DNA of 64,000 nucleotides from Rhododendron vialii (GCF_030253575.1 NC_080569.1:22070001-22134000), one strand, 5' to 3'. Numbered from the stretch's first letter, positions 33,174 to 44,370 are shown. Program-made: numbers and translations. Notes: generated by a model not told the origin, from the letters alone.

Positions 33174-33359
33174 CTCCCCATGTCTCTTTTAAGTGTCTAG
33201 TATGGTAATTTCAATTTATTAATTAATATCATCATTACACCTCTCATATGCATCAACTTTTAAAAGGTGTCTCATCGACAAAATTGAAAGATGTAATGAT
33301 GATATTCCCTTAATAAGTTAGAGTTATGAAATTGGACGCTTAAAAAGGAATAGAGGGAG
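33174..33359. mobile_element. Stowaway-type MITE
   Basis: ctccccatgtctcttttaag with tgtc at the left and inverted ggacgcttaaaaaggaatag, agggag at the right; TA before the left end. Confidence 0.65.
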
Positions 33360-33886
33360 CATTTAATAAGGGCAAAATGGGCCAATCAAACTAATTAAAG
33401 GATGAAAAAATAAGTATTCAAATCCATTAGGATAAGAATTTAAGTAGAATTCCAAAACATGTTGGCTATTTAATTTCTTCTACATATATATGTACTGTGT
33501 TTTCATTTTTTATTGTCTAACTAACACCCTAAAAATACCAAATGTGTCACTTTAGCCTTCTTTATCTAACAACTCCCAAACACAATTTTTGGGTCTCATT
33601 TTGTTACTCTTTTTTCATATAATACATAAAATGTTAAAGTCTCAAATTCGAATGATCTAAAGCTCCATTTCCACAAAAAACTTTGGCACTACAACTTATT
33701 GGTTTTTGTGAAGTTGCATACTAAACTAATTTTTTTTTTTTTTTTTTGTGGTCAAAATTGAAGTTTTTTGCACTAAACTAAAACATTCAACACATTTTCT
33801 TCCAAACACTCAACACATTTTCTATAATATTTAGTTTAGTAGAAACAATTTGATTAAAAATAACAACTAGTGGTTGTCCACAACTT

Positions 33887-34110
33887 ATAAGAGCATCCAC
33901 ATCTCCCTCTCTACTCCCTCTTCTAAACTAAAGTAGCGAGCCATCTCCAAGAAAATCACCAAAAACCTTGCGTTATCAGGCTCGTGGAGGTTGCCTAAGA
34001 AGTGGCAAGAGCTACAATTCCTCGTTGAAACACGCGAGGAATTGTTCACTCGTTTGCCAATAAAATATTGTAATATATGCAAACTCTCAACCGTTCGACT
34101 CTGAGAGAGC

Positions 34111-34149
<39 letters not shown>

Positions 34150-34590
34150 TTGAAGTGATTTATGACGGATCGGTTTGACCTTCTTCTCAGATCTGGTACT
34201 GGGGGTCAACGATCAAGGGCTATTTGATCCTTCTGGGCTCGATGGGTCTGATTTCTTCGATGATAAGAACCTGCCTTCAATGAGAAGAACCAGGGCTGCG
34301 TTTTGGGGGGGGGGGGGGGGGGAGGGGAGGGGATCATTGTTTGTTGGTTTGGTTGGTGAAAATGGTTTTGCCCCACTTTCCTTTCTGTTTAACCAAAAAA
34401 AGAAAATGGTTTTCACTTTTTTTTGCTGTCTTCTTTTTTTAGAATAAAGAAACAATATTTTTAATGGGATGGTTTTAATACAGAGATCTGATGCAGTAGA
34501 CATTTTAAAACTGAATAGCTAAAATAATAATGTGACTTTTTAAGATGAAAATTGATCTAAAATATAAAGAGTCTTATACGGATGCTCTAA
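33887..34590. mobile_element. MITE with AGAGCATCC ends containing a GA tract and a G-run
   Basis: Ends taagagcatccacatctccc and cttatacggatgctctaac are inverted. Inside are (GA)18 (34112-34147) and a G-run broken once (34305-34329). Frames crossing it start from repeat sequence and are not supported. It ends just before the conserved STIG1 promoter. Confidence 0.5.
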
Positions 34591-34599
34591 CTTAGCAGA

Positions 34600-35008
34600 A
34601 ATGCTCTCCTAAGTAAAAAATAATCTGCTGACGTTGTCTGTCCATAGTCATAACGTGGCAAATTGTGATGCAACCCAATTGCCGTCTGAGCCCTCTTTGC
34701 AAGTTGAATTCCTTGAATTTTGTGTTGGAGTACAAAATCATTTACATGGTGCCTTTACTTTTCCTTATTCCAAATCAACCTATTCTTCTTGGAGAAGGAT
34801 TCAGCAAAAAGTAGTGAAATTCGAATTCAGCCCAATAGCTAAATAAAGCAAGACTTGTGAATTCAATTTCCCCAAATGTCAACTCCCCTCTTTCAAAAAA
34901 AAAATGTCAACTGCCCTTAATTCCCAAATGCATGCGCCCTATAAAATCCCATTTTCCTATCACACCACCCCCACCAGTTCCTCCACTCCCTAATAAGGTC
35001 ATACCCCA
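34600..35008 (+). promoter_or_regulatory. promoter of the 8-module STIG1-like gene
   Basis: Shares blocks in order with the promoters at 39130, 47010 and 52000: an ACGT word in tcataacgtggcaaattgtg (34649 on), ggtgcctttacttttcctta, cttgtgaattcaatttcccc, aatgtcaactccc (about 34875) and the TATA box cctataaaatcc (34938-34949). ATG follows 60 bases after the TATA. It is the most diverged of the four. Confidence 0.6.
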
Positions 35009-35857
35009 ATGGAGTCCCCAAAACTATTTTTAGTAATCTTACTAACTTTTGCTAGTTCTTTTGATGCAGCATTGGACCCGAAAAATCCACCGGTCACTTA
35101 CACTTGTGACAACTATCCAGAAATTTGTCAGGTGAAGGGAAGCGTTAAGAATCACTGTTGCGAGAAGGCATGTGTGGACGTCAAGACGGACCTGCTCAAC
35201 TGCGGAGCGTGCGGGCATAAGTGCGGGTACGGTGAGCTCTGTTGCGATGGGGATTGCATTAGTGTCATGACGAATCGAAAAAATTGCGGGATGTGCGGCA
35301 ACAAGTGCAAGGACAAGGAGAGGTGTTGTAATGGGAAATGCGTTAATAAGAGGACGGACCCGTTGAACTGTGGGAAGTGCGGGCATAAGTGCGGGTACGG
35401 CGAGATCTGTTGTGAAGGGCATTGCATTAATGTCATGACGGATAAGAAAAACTGTGGGATGTGTGACAATAAGTGCAAGGACAAGGAGATGTGTTGTAAC
35501 GGGAAATGCGTTAATAAGAAGACGGACCCGTTGAACTGTGGGAAGTGCGGGCATAAGTGCGGGTACGGCGAGATCTGTTGTGAAGGGCATTGCATTAATG
35601 TCATGACGGATAAGGAAAACTGCGGGATGTGCGACAATGAGTGCAAGGACAAGGAGATGTGTTGTAACGGAAAATGCCTTAATAAGAGGACGGACCCGTT
35701 GAACTGCGGGACATGCGGGCATAAGTGCGAGCAAAATGAGAGCTGTTGTAAAAGCAAGTGTGTGAATTTGAATACTAATAAGAAGCACTGTGGTGGGTGC
35801 GATAAGAAGTGCAAAAAAGACGACGTTTGCGAGTTTGGGATGTGCAATTATGCATGA
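35009..35857 (+). CDS. STIG1-like secreted cysteine-rich protein with eight modules
   Basis: 282 residues, one exon. A signal peptide (about 1-20, LFLVILLTFASSFDAAL) precedes the mature protein. After an N-terminal YTCDNYPEIC segment come eight consecutive modules of 28 residues with the pattern CC-x3-C-x9-C-x2-C-x3-C, then a closing C-x5-C and a YA end. Canonical STIG1 proteins (about 140-150 aa, 16 Cys) have two modules; this one has 52 Cys. Modules 1/3/5/7 are alike (TDPLNCGKCGHKCGYGE) and 2/4/6 are alike (INVMTDKKNCGMCDNKC), while module 8 resembles the last module of the neighbours, so the gene grew by duplicating module pairs. STIG1 proteins are apoplastic, bind receptor kinases or lipids and promote pollen-tube growth in tomato; the role of an 8-module form is unknown. 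All cysteines of the pattern are present and the frame is intact, so it is probably functional. Confidence 0.9.
   Translation: MESPKLFLVILLTFASSFDAALDPKNPPVTYTCDNYPEICQVKGSVKNHCCEKACVDVKTDLLNCGACGHKCGYGELCCDGDCISVMTNRKNCGMCGNKCKDKERCCNGKCVNKRTDPLNCGKCGHKCGYGEICCEGHCINVMTDKKNCGMCDNKCKDKEMCCNGKCVNKKTDPLNCGKCGHKCGYGEICCEGHCINVMTDKENCGMCDNECKDKEMCCNGKCLNKRTDPLNCGTCGHKCEQNESCCKSKCVNLNTNKKHCGGCDKKCKKDDVCEFGMCNYA
35185..35760 (+). repeat. coding tandem repeat, exact 168-bp period
   Basis: The word gacggacc recurs at 35185, 35353, 35521 and 35689, always 168 bases (56 codons, two modules) apart. The units at 35353 and 35521 differ at only about seven positions by eye, the first and last units more. 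The unit structure matches module pairs exactly. Confidence 0.92.
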
Positions 35858-36829
35858 TCAATGTTTAATCCAAAGTTGGGGGATGTTACAATAAAAAAAT
35901 TATACATAATAAATGTACTGTTGCATGTTTTGCTTTGTAATTGGAGCCATAGTGTATTTTTTTTTTTTTTGAAGATGGAGCCATAGTGTATTTTTAACTG
36001 AGTAATTATCCCGTTGTCTTGGGGTACTGTCACATGGTGCGCGACACATTTATCCACAGAAATATCACTAAAGAATTTTTCATCATTAACCACGGATGAC
36101 ACCAAAAATTAGAATTCGGGGAGACAAATTAAATTAGTGTAGTAGAACAAAATAGGTCAATTACCTTAGGATCTATCGAATAGGAGAAACGACTCGGGTC
36201 AATTATTTATTTGCATTAGATAGATAATCTTAAATGTAAAAAATTATGACAAAAAGCTTGAAAAAATTCATGGATGACAAAAATAATCCAAAACAGGCAT
36301 AATTGTTGAATTTTTTATTTTATTTTTTATCTTTCATTGACTTTTTCAAGTGTAGTTTTTTTTATATTACTTTTTTGATTTCTTTCGCTAAGTCAGTTTA
36401 TGTAATTAGACAAAAGTTTTATTAAATAGATGTCAACAACAAAATTAGGCCAAAACTTCATTCAACACAAGGATAAAAAAATGAAACCAGTATAAAGAGA
36501 ATAAAAGCATTGAGAGAGCGTCGGAGAGTGCACTATACTATCCTGCTTAGGGGACGAAGCCAGGAATCGAACTCCGAGATGGCCAAGATTAATAATATTG
36601 TAAAGAAATAGAGATCAACTTACAAAGGAAAATAACTTTTATACAGAAAATACTGTGATAATTATCTTATAACTGCAATTGAAACAATTATAAAACATGT
36701 GAATAATTGGAGTGGTGCCGTATTTTTGGAGGAAATACTCATAGGAGAGAGAATTAAAGGTAAAAACTTAGGAGGCAATTTCATTTACTTATATGAAAAG
36801 TTCCCAAATATCTTAGGGGGATTGTAGTA
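35858..36829. other. 3' flank of the 8-module gene, no gene seen
   Basis: Poly(A)-signal words aataaa occur soon after the stop (35890 and 35909). A short direct repeat (ggagccatagtgtatttttt) lies at 35943 and 35976. The rest is AT-rich and unassigned. Confidence 0.5.
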
Positions 36830-37103
36830 TTCCCTCCATCTATTTTTTAGAGTTCAATATTTTATTTTGGCCTGTGACCATTTTGTGTAAAGTTAGTGGA
36901 AAAAAATAGGTATTTTTTTTATTTTGCCTTTAAAAGTAGATTCATTTTTGAAAAGTTAATGGATAAAAATGTAATAATAATGTTTCCATAGAGTGTAGCT
37001 ATGAAAAGTATAGATAAAAGTTGATGTGAAAATTGTAATGATAATGTATTTTTAATAAATTAGAGTTACGAATCTGAACACTTAAAAATAGACAAAAGAA
37101 ATA
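36830..37103. mobile_element. Stowaway-type MITE, degenerate
   Basis: ttccctccatctattttttag at the left; cttaaaaatagacaaaagaa at the right in inverted order, with inner similarity to the copy at 4660 (aagttagtgg, ttgatgtgaaa, ataatgat). Confidence 0.6.
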
Positions 37104-37392
37104 GTTACTACGAAGTTGGAGGTTGTCGAGGCCACCCAACCACCCCCCTGCCTTCCTTCCTTCCTCCCTACTCCTACTGCTAGCTACGTACTCTCTCAAT
37201 CTCACTCACTTGAGAGGCCAAAACCAACCTAAGTTATCAAAAACAACTAAGACAAAAGTACGCATGGCTCGAACGCCCTATTCGGGTCTGGTTAGAATTC
37301 ATGCCTAACTTATCAAACTAGGAAAATCTCTACGGTGTTGCTAATGCTACAGTTTTGACATAAGCAAAAATAGTTTTCTGTCATTATCGTTT

Positions 37393-38115
37393 GCTTGGCG
37401 GAATTCTAGTCCTAAAATAATGGGTTGCCCCAAGCGTAGGGCTGAGACCGATGTAGCACAATACCCGGTAAGACCGGAGTCGAATCCACAGAGACGGTGA
37501 AGTGTGTGCTGTGGAACCTCGGGTTGTAGAATTAAAATTAGCTCTTAGGTAGCCACCCCTTGTCGATTGGTTGATTAACAAACTAACACTAACAGATAAA
37601 TTGCTCGAAAGATTAAAAAGAGAGGCACGGTCATAGAGAATTCGGCGCTTGCTACCCAATCAGAATCCGCTCGCTTTTCAAAGTTCTATAAACGGTTAAA
37701 TTTAGGGAGAATTGGAAATTTCGAAGGATGCGAATCCTAAAGTTGTCGGTCCCGTAATGCTTGACCGAATCCTAGTCCTAAATTAATGGGTTGCCCCAAG
37801 CGTAGGGCTGAGACCGATGTAGCACAATATCCGATAAGACCGGAGTCGAATCCACAGAGACGGTGAAGTGTGTGTTGTGGAACCTCGGGTTATAGTATTA
37901 AAATAGCTCTTAGGTAGCCACCCCTTATCTTTTGGTTGATTGATTAACAAATGCTACTGATAGATTGCTTGAAAGAATAAAAAGAGAGGCGCGGTCGTAG
38001 GGAATCCAGCGCTTACTACCCAATTAGAATCCGCTCGCTTTTCATAGTTCTAAAAAAAATGAATAAATTTAGGGAGAATTGGAAATCCCGAAGAATGCGA
38101 ATCCTAAGGTTGCCG
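37393..38115. repeat. tandem duplication of about 365 bp
   Basis: Copies at 37393-37753 and 37767-38115 align throughout (aatgggttgccccaagcgta, aagaccggagtcgaatccac, cttaggtagccacccctt, cccgtaatg/cccgtacac ends) with roughly ten percent divergence by eye. Confidence 0.85.
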
Positions 38116-39040
38116 GTCCCGTACACAGCGGCGAACAGGTTTTGGTCCTCCGTTCCAGCTCACATGAGCCCGGCAATGCCTCGGATCGTCCAACAGACGT
38201 AGTTTTCACCAACTAAATTTATTTAATTGAATTAATTTGCAGAAAATTGCGAGACGAATCCTAATTGGGTCGCAACGCACCTTTACCCAGCGATTAAACC
38301 TCAGAAAAACTACTCACTCATTATTAAAAAAAAAAAAAAAAAAAAACCTTAACTTGCATCATGTTTGAAATCTAATTAAAACAAGATATTAAAACGAAGT
38401 TAAGATCCACGAGAAACTTTAATTAAGAATGAAACATAAAATAAGTTACCGGAAAATGTGTTCTTGAACAAAACTTGAAAACTTCAAAATTAAAGAGCTC
38501 TGGAAAGAAAGAACGTGAAAAGAAAGTTGCTAATCAAAAGTACGAACCCTAAAAACAAAGTCTGGGGAGGTATTTATATTAATCCCCAAAGTCTAGAATT
38601 AAAAATAATTGAAATACAATTTTTTCCGTAAAACCTTCAGTAGCCCTACAAGGAATAGCTGTAGGGCTACGGGTTTCTCTGTTCCCCAGCTAATGCACTC
38701 TGTAGGGCTACACTTCTGAGTTGTAGCCCTACTGCCTACTTTAGTGAGAATTTTGTGCTTGCATGCACTTTTTGGCACCCGACGCGTCCATCACGTCACC
38801 CGACGCCTCACGCCTCCGTCACGACTTCCCATGGCGATGTCCGACACGGCCTCGCAATCCAAACTTGGCGCAAGAACCGCCTTATTTTCTGCGAAACTAA
38901 CAAAGACACAAAAACAAGACAAAACACGGCATCAAATAGAAAATTGAATAAACCGTGTCTCTAACGCGCTAATATGCCCTACTTAAGCGCTTATATCTAC
39001 GATATCACGCGCCTATCATCGTTTCCTAATCTCTTTTCTT
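37393..39040 (-). mobile_element. partial LTR-retroelement fossil, probably Ty3/gypsy-like
   Basis: The minus strand from about 39022 starts tgataggcgcgtgatatcg and reads into a gcgcgttagagacac and gccaagtttggattgc sequence of the type seen in plant LTRs of the Ty3/gypsy group. At the other end a block of about 365 bases (gggttgccccaagcgtaggg, gaccggagtcgaatccacag) occurs twice in tandem, at 37393-37753 and 37767-38115. Hairpin-like gtagggctac words lie at 38645-38740. It is incomplete and old; no coding part is recognised. Confidence 0.45.
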
Positions 39041-39129
39041 CATTTGTTTAGACGTTATTAATACGAGGCCATCAAACTTTTATTCCGAATCTTGAGCACC
39101 TTTGAGTATAAAGGTCCAGAAAACGTATT

Positions 39130-39455
39130 TTAGTAGTAGAGCAACTTTGAGAAATGAACAAATACAGATGGCCCCTCAATAGTCATGAAGTGGCAAAATG
39201 TGATTGGAGCCCAAACATTACCGCATCAGTCATTGCAGGTTTCCTGGGATTTTGATGTCCGAAAACCATGCACCTAGTGCCTTTACTTTTTCCTTATTCC
39301 AAGAATGATTTGAGTGAACCCCCCAGGTTACAGGAAGACGTGTGTATTCAATTTCCGGAATGTCAACTCCCTCCCGCAAAAGCCCATATAAAACCCAGTT
39401 CTAACTCCTATCAAACCACCCCCACTGCTCCCTAGCTAATTAATTCATTCACCAA
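39130..39455 (+). promoter_or_regulatory. promoter of the first 4-module STIG1-like gene
   Basis: Carries the shared blocks: agcaactttgagaaatgaac, agtcatgaagtggcaaaatg with tgattggagccc, catcagtcattgcaggtttcc, accatgcacctagtg, tttccggaatgtcaactccc and the TATA box catataaaac (39385-39394), 62 bases before the ATG. Nearly identical to the promoter at 51950-52336 for most of its length. Confidence 0.65.
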
Positions 39456-39992
39456 ATGGAGTCCCTAAAAATATTTTCAGTGCTCTTACTAACAATAACT
39501 AGCTCTTTTGTTGCATTGTCGGCCGCAACTGGTTGGTCGCCACCTCCACCTCCTGTGGCGTTGGCTGGTTACACTTGTGACAAGTACCCGGCAATTTGTA
39601 CGGTGGTGGGGAGCGTTAATCCAAACTGCTGCAAGAAGACGTGCGTGAACTTGAACACGGACAACTTGAACTGTGGAATGTGTGGGAAGCAGTGTGCGTC
39701 CGGGAAGCAGTGTTGCAAAGGGAAATGTGTTAACATCCAAAAGAATCGATCCAACTGCGGGGCGTGTGGGTACACTTGCTTAAACACTGATCATTGTTGC
39801 AGCGGGATATGCGTTAATCTGAAGACGAACATTTTGAATTGCGGTGTGTGTGGGAATAAGTGCGGGCTCAATTTGAACTGTTGTGATGGAGAAATTGTGA
39901 ATTTGCTGACCAATAAGAAGCACTGCGGTGGGTGCCAAAACAAGTGCGAAAAAGGCAACGTCTGCTCGAATGGGATGTGCGATTATGCATGA
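39456..39992 (+). CDS. STIG1-like secreted cysteine-rich protein with four modules
   Basis: 178 residues, one exon. Signal peptide about 1-24 (IFSVLLLTITSSFVALSAA), then a short proline-rich linker (WSPPPPPV), YTCDKYPAIC, and four 28-residue modules with the CC-x3-C-x9-C-x2-C-x3-C pattern. It ends CSNGMCDYA. The fourth module reads CCDGEIVN, so its third cysteine is replaced by Ile, leaving 27 Cys, an odd number. The protein is closest to the one at 52337 (most of modules 1-4 identical), so the two are recent duplicates. Expected to be secreted to the apoplast. It lacks the RFLAQ-type N-terminal stretch of canonical STIG1 proteins. Frame intact; probably functional. Confidence 0.9.
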   Translation: MESLKIFSVLLLTITSSFVALSAATGWSPPPPPVALAGYTCDKYPAICTVVGSVNPNCCKKTCVNLNTDNLNCGMCGKQCASGKQCCKGKCVNIQKNRSNCGACGYTCLNTDHCCSGICVNLKTNILNCGVCGNKCGLNLNCCDGEIVNLLTNKKHCGGCQNKCEKGNVCSNGMCDYA

Positions 39993-40334
39993 TCAGTGGT
40001 TGATACGGTGATGGAGAATGTTTAATTTGTATTTGAAAGTTTTTATATAATTTTTGTACTTACTGTTGTCTTGCTATATTGTTGGCGCAGCTATCCATGT
40101 ATATTTGAAAACATGACTTTGTGAAATTACAAAATTGTTAGAATACTTTTAAAAGATTATTATTATATTTACTGGCGATTTCACTTTTTGAAGCCAACAA
40201 CATAGTTTATATAATATCAAAAAGAGTACAAGAGTGATAATTCTTTACAAAACGGGAAACTAATATTCCTCTCTTATCATTACACAAAGCCATGCAAAAA
40301 GTCGGGAGCAGCACGATGTATAAAAAAACGCCTG
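39993..40334. other. 3' flank, no gene seen
   Basis: Resembles the 3' flank of the gene at 52337 (tacggtgatggagaatgt, tatttgaaagtttttatat, cttgctatat), so the duplicated unit includes about 150 bases of trailer. Confidence 0.6.
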
Positions 40335-40570
40335 TAAAGGTTTTTGGTAATTTAACTTTAACTCGGCCTGATTTGATAAGGTTTTTGGTGATTTCACTTT
40401 AACTCGCCCTTACTTGCAAGGGTGATTTCACTTTGACTCGGGCTTACTTCATCATGACTTTTGACAATATCACTTTAACTCGCCTTTATTCGATAAAGGG
40501 ATTTGTGGCGATTTCGCTTTAACTCGGTCTCGCTATGTAAGGGTTGTTGGCCGTTTAACTTTGACTCACG
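40335..40570. repeat. minisatellite, about 40-46 bp unit, six copies
   Basis: The core gatttcactttaactcg with variants recurs near 40352, 40391, 40422, 40467, 40513 and 40553, each followed by a gcc-ttactt-gataagg-like spacer. Degenerate; no coding role seen. Confidence 0.75.
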
Positions 40571-41291
40571 CGACTTTATTACATAGGACTGTAAATGAAC
40601 TGAGCTCTTCGTGAAATATTCGATACTCGAATCGATAAAGGCTCGTTCAATTTTGATTCGTCTACTAAATGAACCGAATCTGAGCCTCAATTAGAGGCTC
40701 GTTACATAAATAAGTCAAACATGAACCTAATAGTATTCGGCTCGATTAGGCTTGTGAATTTAAAGTACATGTGTATCATGAAAATTATATATATAAACTG
40801 GGCCAATCTAGTTTTGACCAGTTCTAGTTTAAAGATCTCCAAACCCAATTAGTTGGTTCGGTCCCAAAAATCACTCCAAATTGGAGCAAACGGGACTGAT
40901 AAAACCCCTAGACAGAGTCAGTCTATTGATCTTTTTGACTGCCACTGCGGCCTAGAGTTTGTGAAGCGTTATGAGGGGCTTATTATAATATAATTATGCT
41001 TTACTTGTCAGACTAGGAAGATCACTTTTCTTCATTTTTTTCAAAATAGTATTCGGATTTTTTGTTTGATACAGCGATTCAACACTTAAAATTGAATGTA
41101 TTAAGTAAGAATTTAAGTTGGCTAAATAATCATATTTCATTGTACTTAATATTTTAAGTGCAGCTTACAAAATAGGCTGGTATTTACTTAATTCTGATTA
41201 AATTTGTTAGTACTTGTGTCTCTCATTTCTAATTTGAGAATAAATTCCCTCCGCTAGAGGAGGAAATGTGGCCTTTTCCTCCAAACTTATA
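40571..41291. other. intergenic, diverged repeat matter, no gene seen
   Basis: The words ggctcgttcaattttgattc, gaggctcgtta and ggctcgattaggcttgtgaa are typical of dispersed plant transposon remnants, but no ends were found. Confidence 0.4.
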
Positions 41292-41529
41292 CTCCCTCCG
41301 TCCCACTTTGTTCCGTCTATTTTCTTTTTTGAACGTCCTTAAAAATTGTCTATATCTCACAATTTATAATATTTTATATATTAAATATGAATCTTGTTTG
41401 ATAGATCTCAATTTATTTTATTAAACAAAGTTTTCGAAATCATAAAAAACATTATAGATTGTGAGATATAGACAATTTTTTGGAATGTTCCAAAAAGGAA
41501 ACAGACGGAACAAAGTGGGACGGAGGGAG
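41292..41529. mobile_element. Stowaway-type MITE, well preserved hairpin
   Basis: Between TA dinucleotides: CTCCCTCCGTCCCACTTTG and ttccgtctat are mirrored by acagacggaacaaagtggga and cggagggag. Inner arms (aaaattgtctatatctcaca) pair too, so nearly all 238 bases form one hairpin. The youngest-looking Stowaway copy here. Confidence 0.92.
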
Positions 41530-41729
41530 TAACTTCCTGCCACGTCATCGACAGTACAAACCCAATGGATTACGTGCTGTGCTTAACTTGGGTTACTTCT
41601 CCAAGCCAAAACTTAATCCCTAAAGGTTTCAAGAATTACCCACATGCCACAACACCCTATTATTGGAAAATTGCTGCTCTGTGAGTTTCGGAGGAAATTT
41701 GTTTCTCGCACGCAAAATTCAGTGTTTCA

Positions 41730-42268
41730 AATTTCAATCTATTTAAATCGAATTTTTTTTTAATTTTTTGTTCATTTTATCCTAAATAATCATAATTAAA
41801 TTTTGACTATAGGGCGCTTGTTGATTTAGCCCTAAGAAAGTCGTAGAACCAAATATTTCTTAGGGCTAACTAATGAAAGCCCTAAAACCAAAAATTAATT
41901 ATGACCATTTAGGTTAAAATGATTAGAGAAATAGGATTTTTATACCGGTTCAAGCGGATTGAAAATTATAGCACATAATTTTTTAACCATATTTTTTAAT
42001 ATATAACTGTAGGTTAAAAAATTAATTGTTCCAAATTTCAATCTGTTTGAATGGGTGGGAAGATTTTATTTTTCTGATCATTTAATTCTTAATAGTCATA
42101 ATTAAATTTTGACTCTAAAACTCTCGTTGATTAGCCCTAAAAAAGTCGTTGAACCAAATATCTCTTAGGGCTATCCAACGATAGCCCTAAAGCCAAAAAC
42201 TAATTCTGACCCTTTAGGATAAAATGATCAGAGAAATAAAATCTTTCCACCCATCCAAACGGATTGAT
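41730..42268. mobile_element. two tandem copies of a foldback MITE
   Basis: Copies at about 41730-41975 and 42034-42268 align (cataattaaattttgactat/c, gttgaaccaaatat, cttagggcta, agccctaaa-ccaaaaa). Each also folds back on itself; in the second, gggtgggaagattttatttt pairs with aaataaaatctttccaccc. Confidence 0.65.
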
Positions 42269-42494
42269 TATTTTTAGTAAATTAGTTATAAAGATTTTAT
42301 TATAATATAAATTCCATGTGTGTATTGTGTGCCACATGCACCATAACTTTTTTCCAAAACAATTTTTTGTTTTTGTACACACACACAACCCCCCCCCCCC
42401 AATTTCTTTTTTTTTTTTTGGCTAACCTTTTTATTTTTTCCAACCATTCAGTTGTCACTCTTATCCTCTCTCATTCCTTGCACCCCATTCCACT

Positions 42495-42660
42495 CCATCT
42501 CTATAAATACCTCTCTCCCTCTCCAAAATTCACAACACACAAAACCACCACAACTGGAAAAAAAATAGTGGGAGTTCGAGCTCCACCCATGGAGGTCGAG
42601 AAAGAAAAAAAAAAGTGAGGTGAATTTCCGGTTCGCATTCACCGAAACCGTTCGTCGTAT
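42495..42660 (+). promoter_or_regulatory. orphan promoter-like segment with start codon
   Basis: A strong plant-type TATA box (ctctataaatacc, 42499-42511) is followed by a leader-like cacaacacacaaaaccaccac and an ATG at 42590 (MEVEKEKK) that runs into aaaagtgagg, a possible splice donor. No downstream exon with a recognisable product was found, so this may be a gene remnant or a small unknown gene. Confidence 0.3.
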
Positions 42661-44105
42661 TTTTCGATCGAATTCGAGACATTATAATCCCTCTCCTACC
42701 TCTCCGTAAGTATATAAATGTCCTAATTGTTATTTGTAACGAAACCGGCAGCCAACAAACCGAAAACCCGTTTCTTCTTGTTTTTTTTTTTCCGATTGCC
42801 ACTGTTCTTGGGCGTGTGTTTTGAAAAATTTACATAGAAATTACTGTTAACCTCCTGGAGATATTTAATGTATTGTTTCAGCCCTAAACAAAATCCATAA
42901 GTTGTTATTCGATTACAGTTAAACACCTGGATTTATCAAGTATACAAATTGACACCAAATCACATGTGTTTCTTTTGATAATATAATTTATGTGTTCCAT
43001 AACTGTACTTAGAAATGATAAATGTGTTCATAACTATTTTGCTCTCATCTAGTAATAGTATTAATGCAATATTAGTATTAAAAGTTCATTAGATTGTTTA
43101 AGTTAAAATAATATTAGATTGTTTAAATTAAAATAACAACTTTGGTAGTAAATAAATAAAATAAACTAATACAAGTCTAGACTTATTTTTTTAAATAAAT
43201 TTGTTTAGATAAGATTTCTTGTATCAATTTAACTTATTGGCCATACAAGATTAAAGACAACAGTTCATTCATAAAAAGTTACGTGATTTGTATGCTTATT
43301 AATTATTTCAATTATCATTTTGATTATTTATATATTGCTCTGATTCTTGATTTATATGTTAGATTGGACCCTAGAGACATGGAGTGGTATGCGAATAGAA
43401 TTCACCTAGACGGTGCTAGGTAATGGATAAATTGAAAAGGTTTACAATGTTAGAGATTGTTTGCAGGCGGATTGTGAAATGTGAATTGATAAACTAGCGG
43501 GTAATCCAGTGATGATTTGAAACTGACAGGAGTCCAGTGATGATTGTGAAGTGATGATTAAGATAGGCGAACCATAGTTATGTCATGACATGATAAACTT
43601 TCCCTTTGTTTGTAGTTATTGGGATGAACACTCGGTATATAACTTCGGTGTATTTGCGACAACAAAAAGAAGTGATCTCATGGGTCAGGACATGACTAGC
43701 GGTTGGGGAGGAAGGATCTCGCGGGTGAGATCTTAGATCATACATCAGGCTAATGGATAGTAATAAATCAGTTTATGTGTGAAATCTCTGCTTTCCTCTT
43801 TCGCATCGATATTATATTGTCTGTTTGCTGGCTGTAAAGTAAGAGGGGTAGTTGGGTTGGATTATTCTACTGGGTGATTTATTACTCACGGATACGTCTG
43901 TATCTTAGTAAATCAGTTGCTTCGACAATCAATTTGTCAGAGGGTGCAGGATTCAATGGAGGAGTAGTCGGACACAAAAGGATTAGCAGGGGCGATCAAG
44001 TATGCATAGAATCTGTATCAAGACTAGAGTCGTTCTGGAGTTATTTCAATAAAATTTTATTATTAAATGCCTCCAAATTTTTTTTGAAAAATTGGGGCGT
44101 TACAA
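42661..44105. other. no gene recognised
   Basis: AT-rich to 43360. From 43370 to 44103 GC content rises and the segment ends in attggggcgttaca, a typical plant LTR-type 3' end, but no matching start was found; possibly another LTR piece. Confidence 0.35.
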
Positions 44106-44370
44106 CCACCACCATTACCAACCTATCGCCACCACTGTCACTATCACTATCATTGCCGCCAACACCACCGCCATGCCATCTCCGTCACCACCACCACCAC
44201 TCCACAATCTTTATAATCACTTCCAATACAACTTCCATCTCTCCAGCACCATCACCATCGTTCCAACCAACACTATCTCTCCATCATGTTCCATCGCCTC
44301 ATTCACCTCCACGCTTCTTCATCATGACTACACCACCGCTCACTATTGTTGTCACCTCAACCACTCTCCA
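44106..44370. repeat. (CCA/CAT)n-rich low-complexity stretch
   Basis: Dominated by accaccacc/catcaccacc words; overlapping open frames (44092-44388, 43874-44467) are rich in Thr, His, Ser and Pro for that reason. A similar stretch occurs at 46575-46690. Confidence 0.7.

Noticed and set aside
35042-35847. Long minus-strand frames of 248 and 231 codons opposite the 8-module gene
   Set aside because: Shadows of the coding repeat; the plus strand has a signal peptide, TATA box and the cysteine pattern.
43370-44103. Second solo LTR ending attggggcgttaca
   Set aside because: The end looks LTR-like but I found no matching TG start nor a target duplication, so no element is called.
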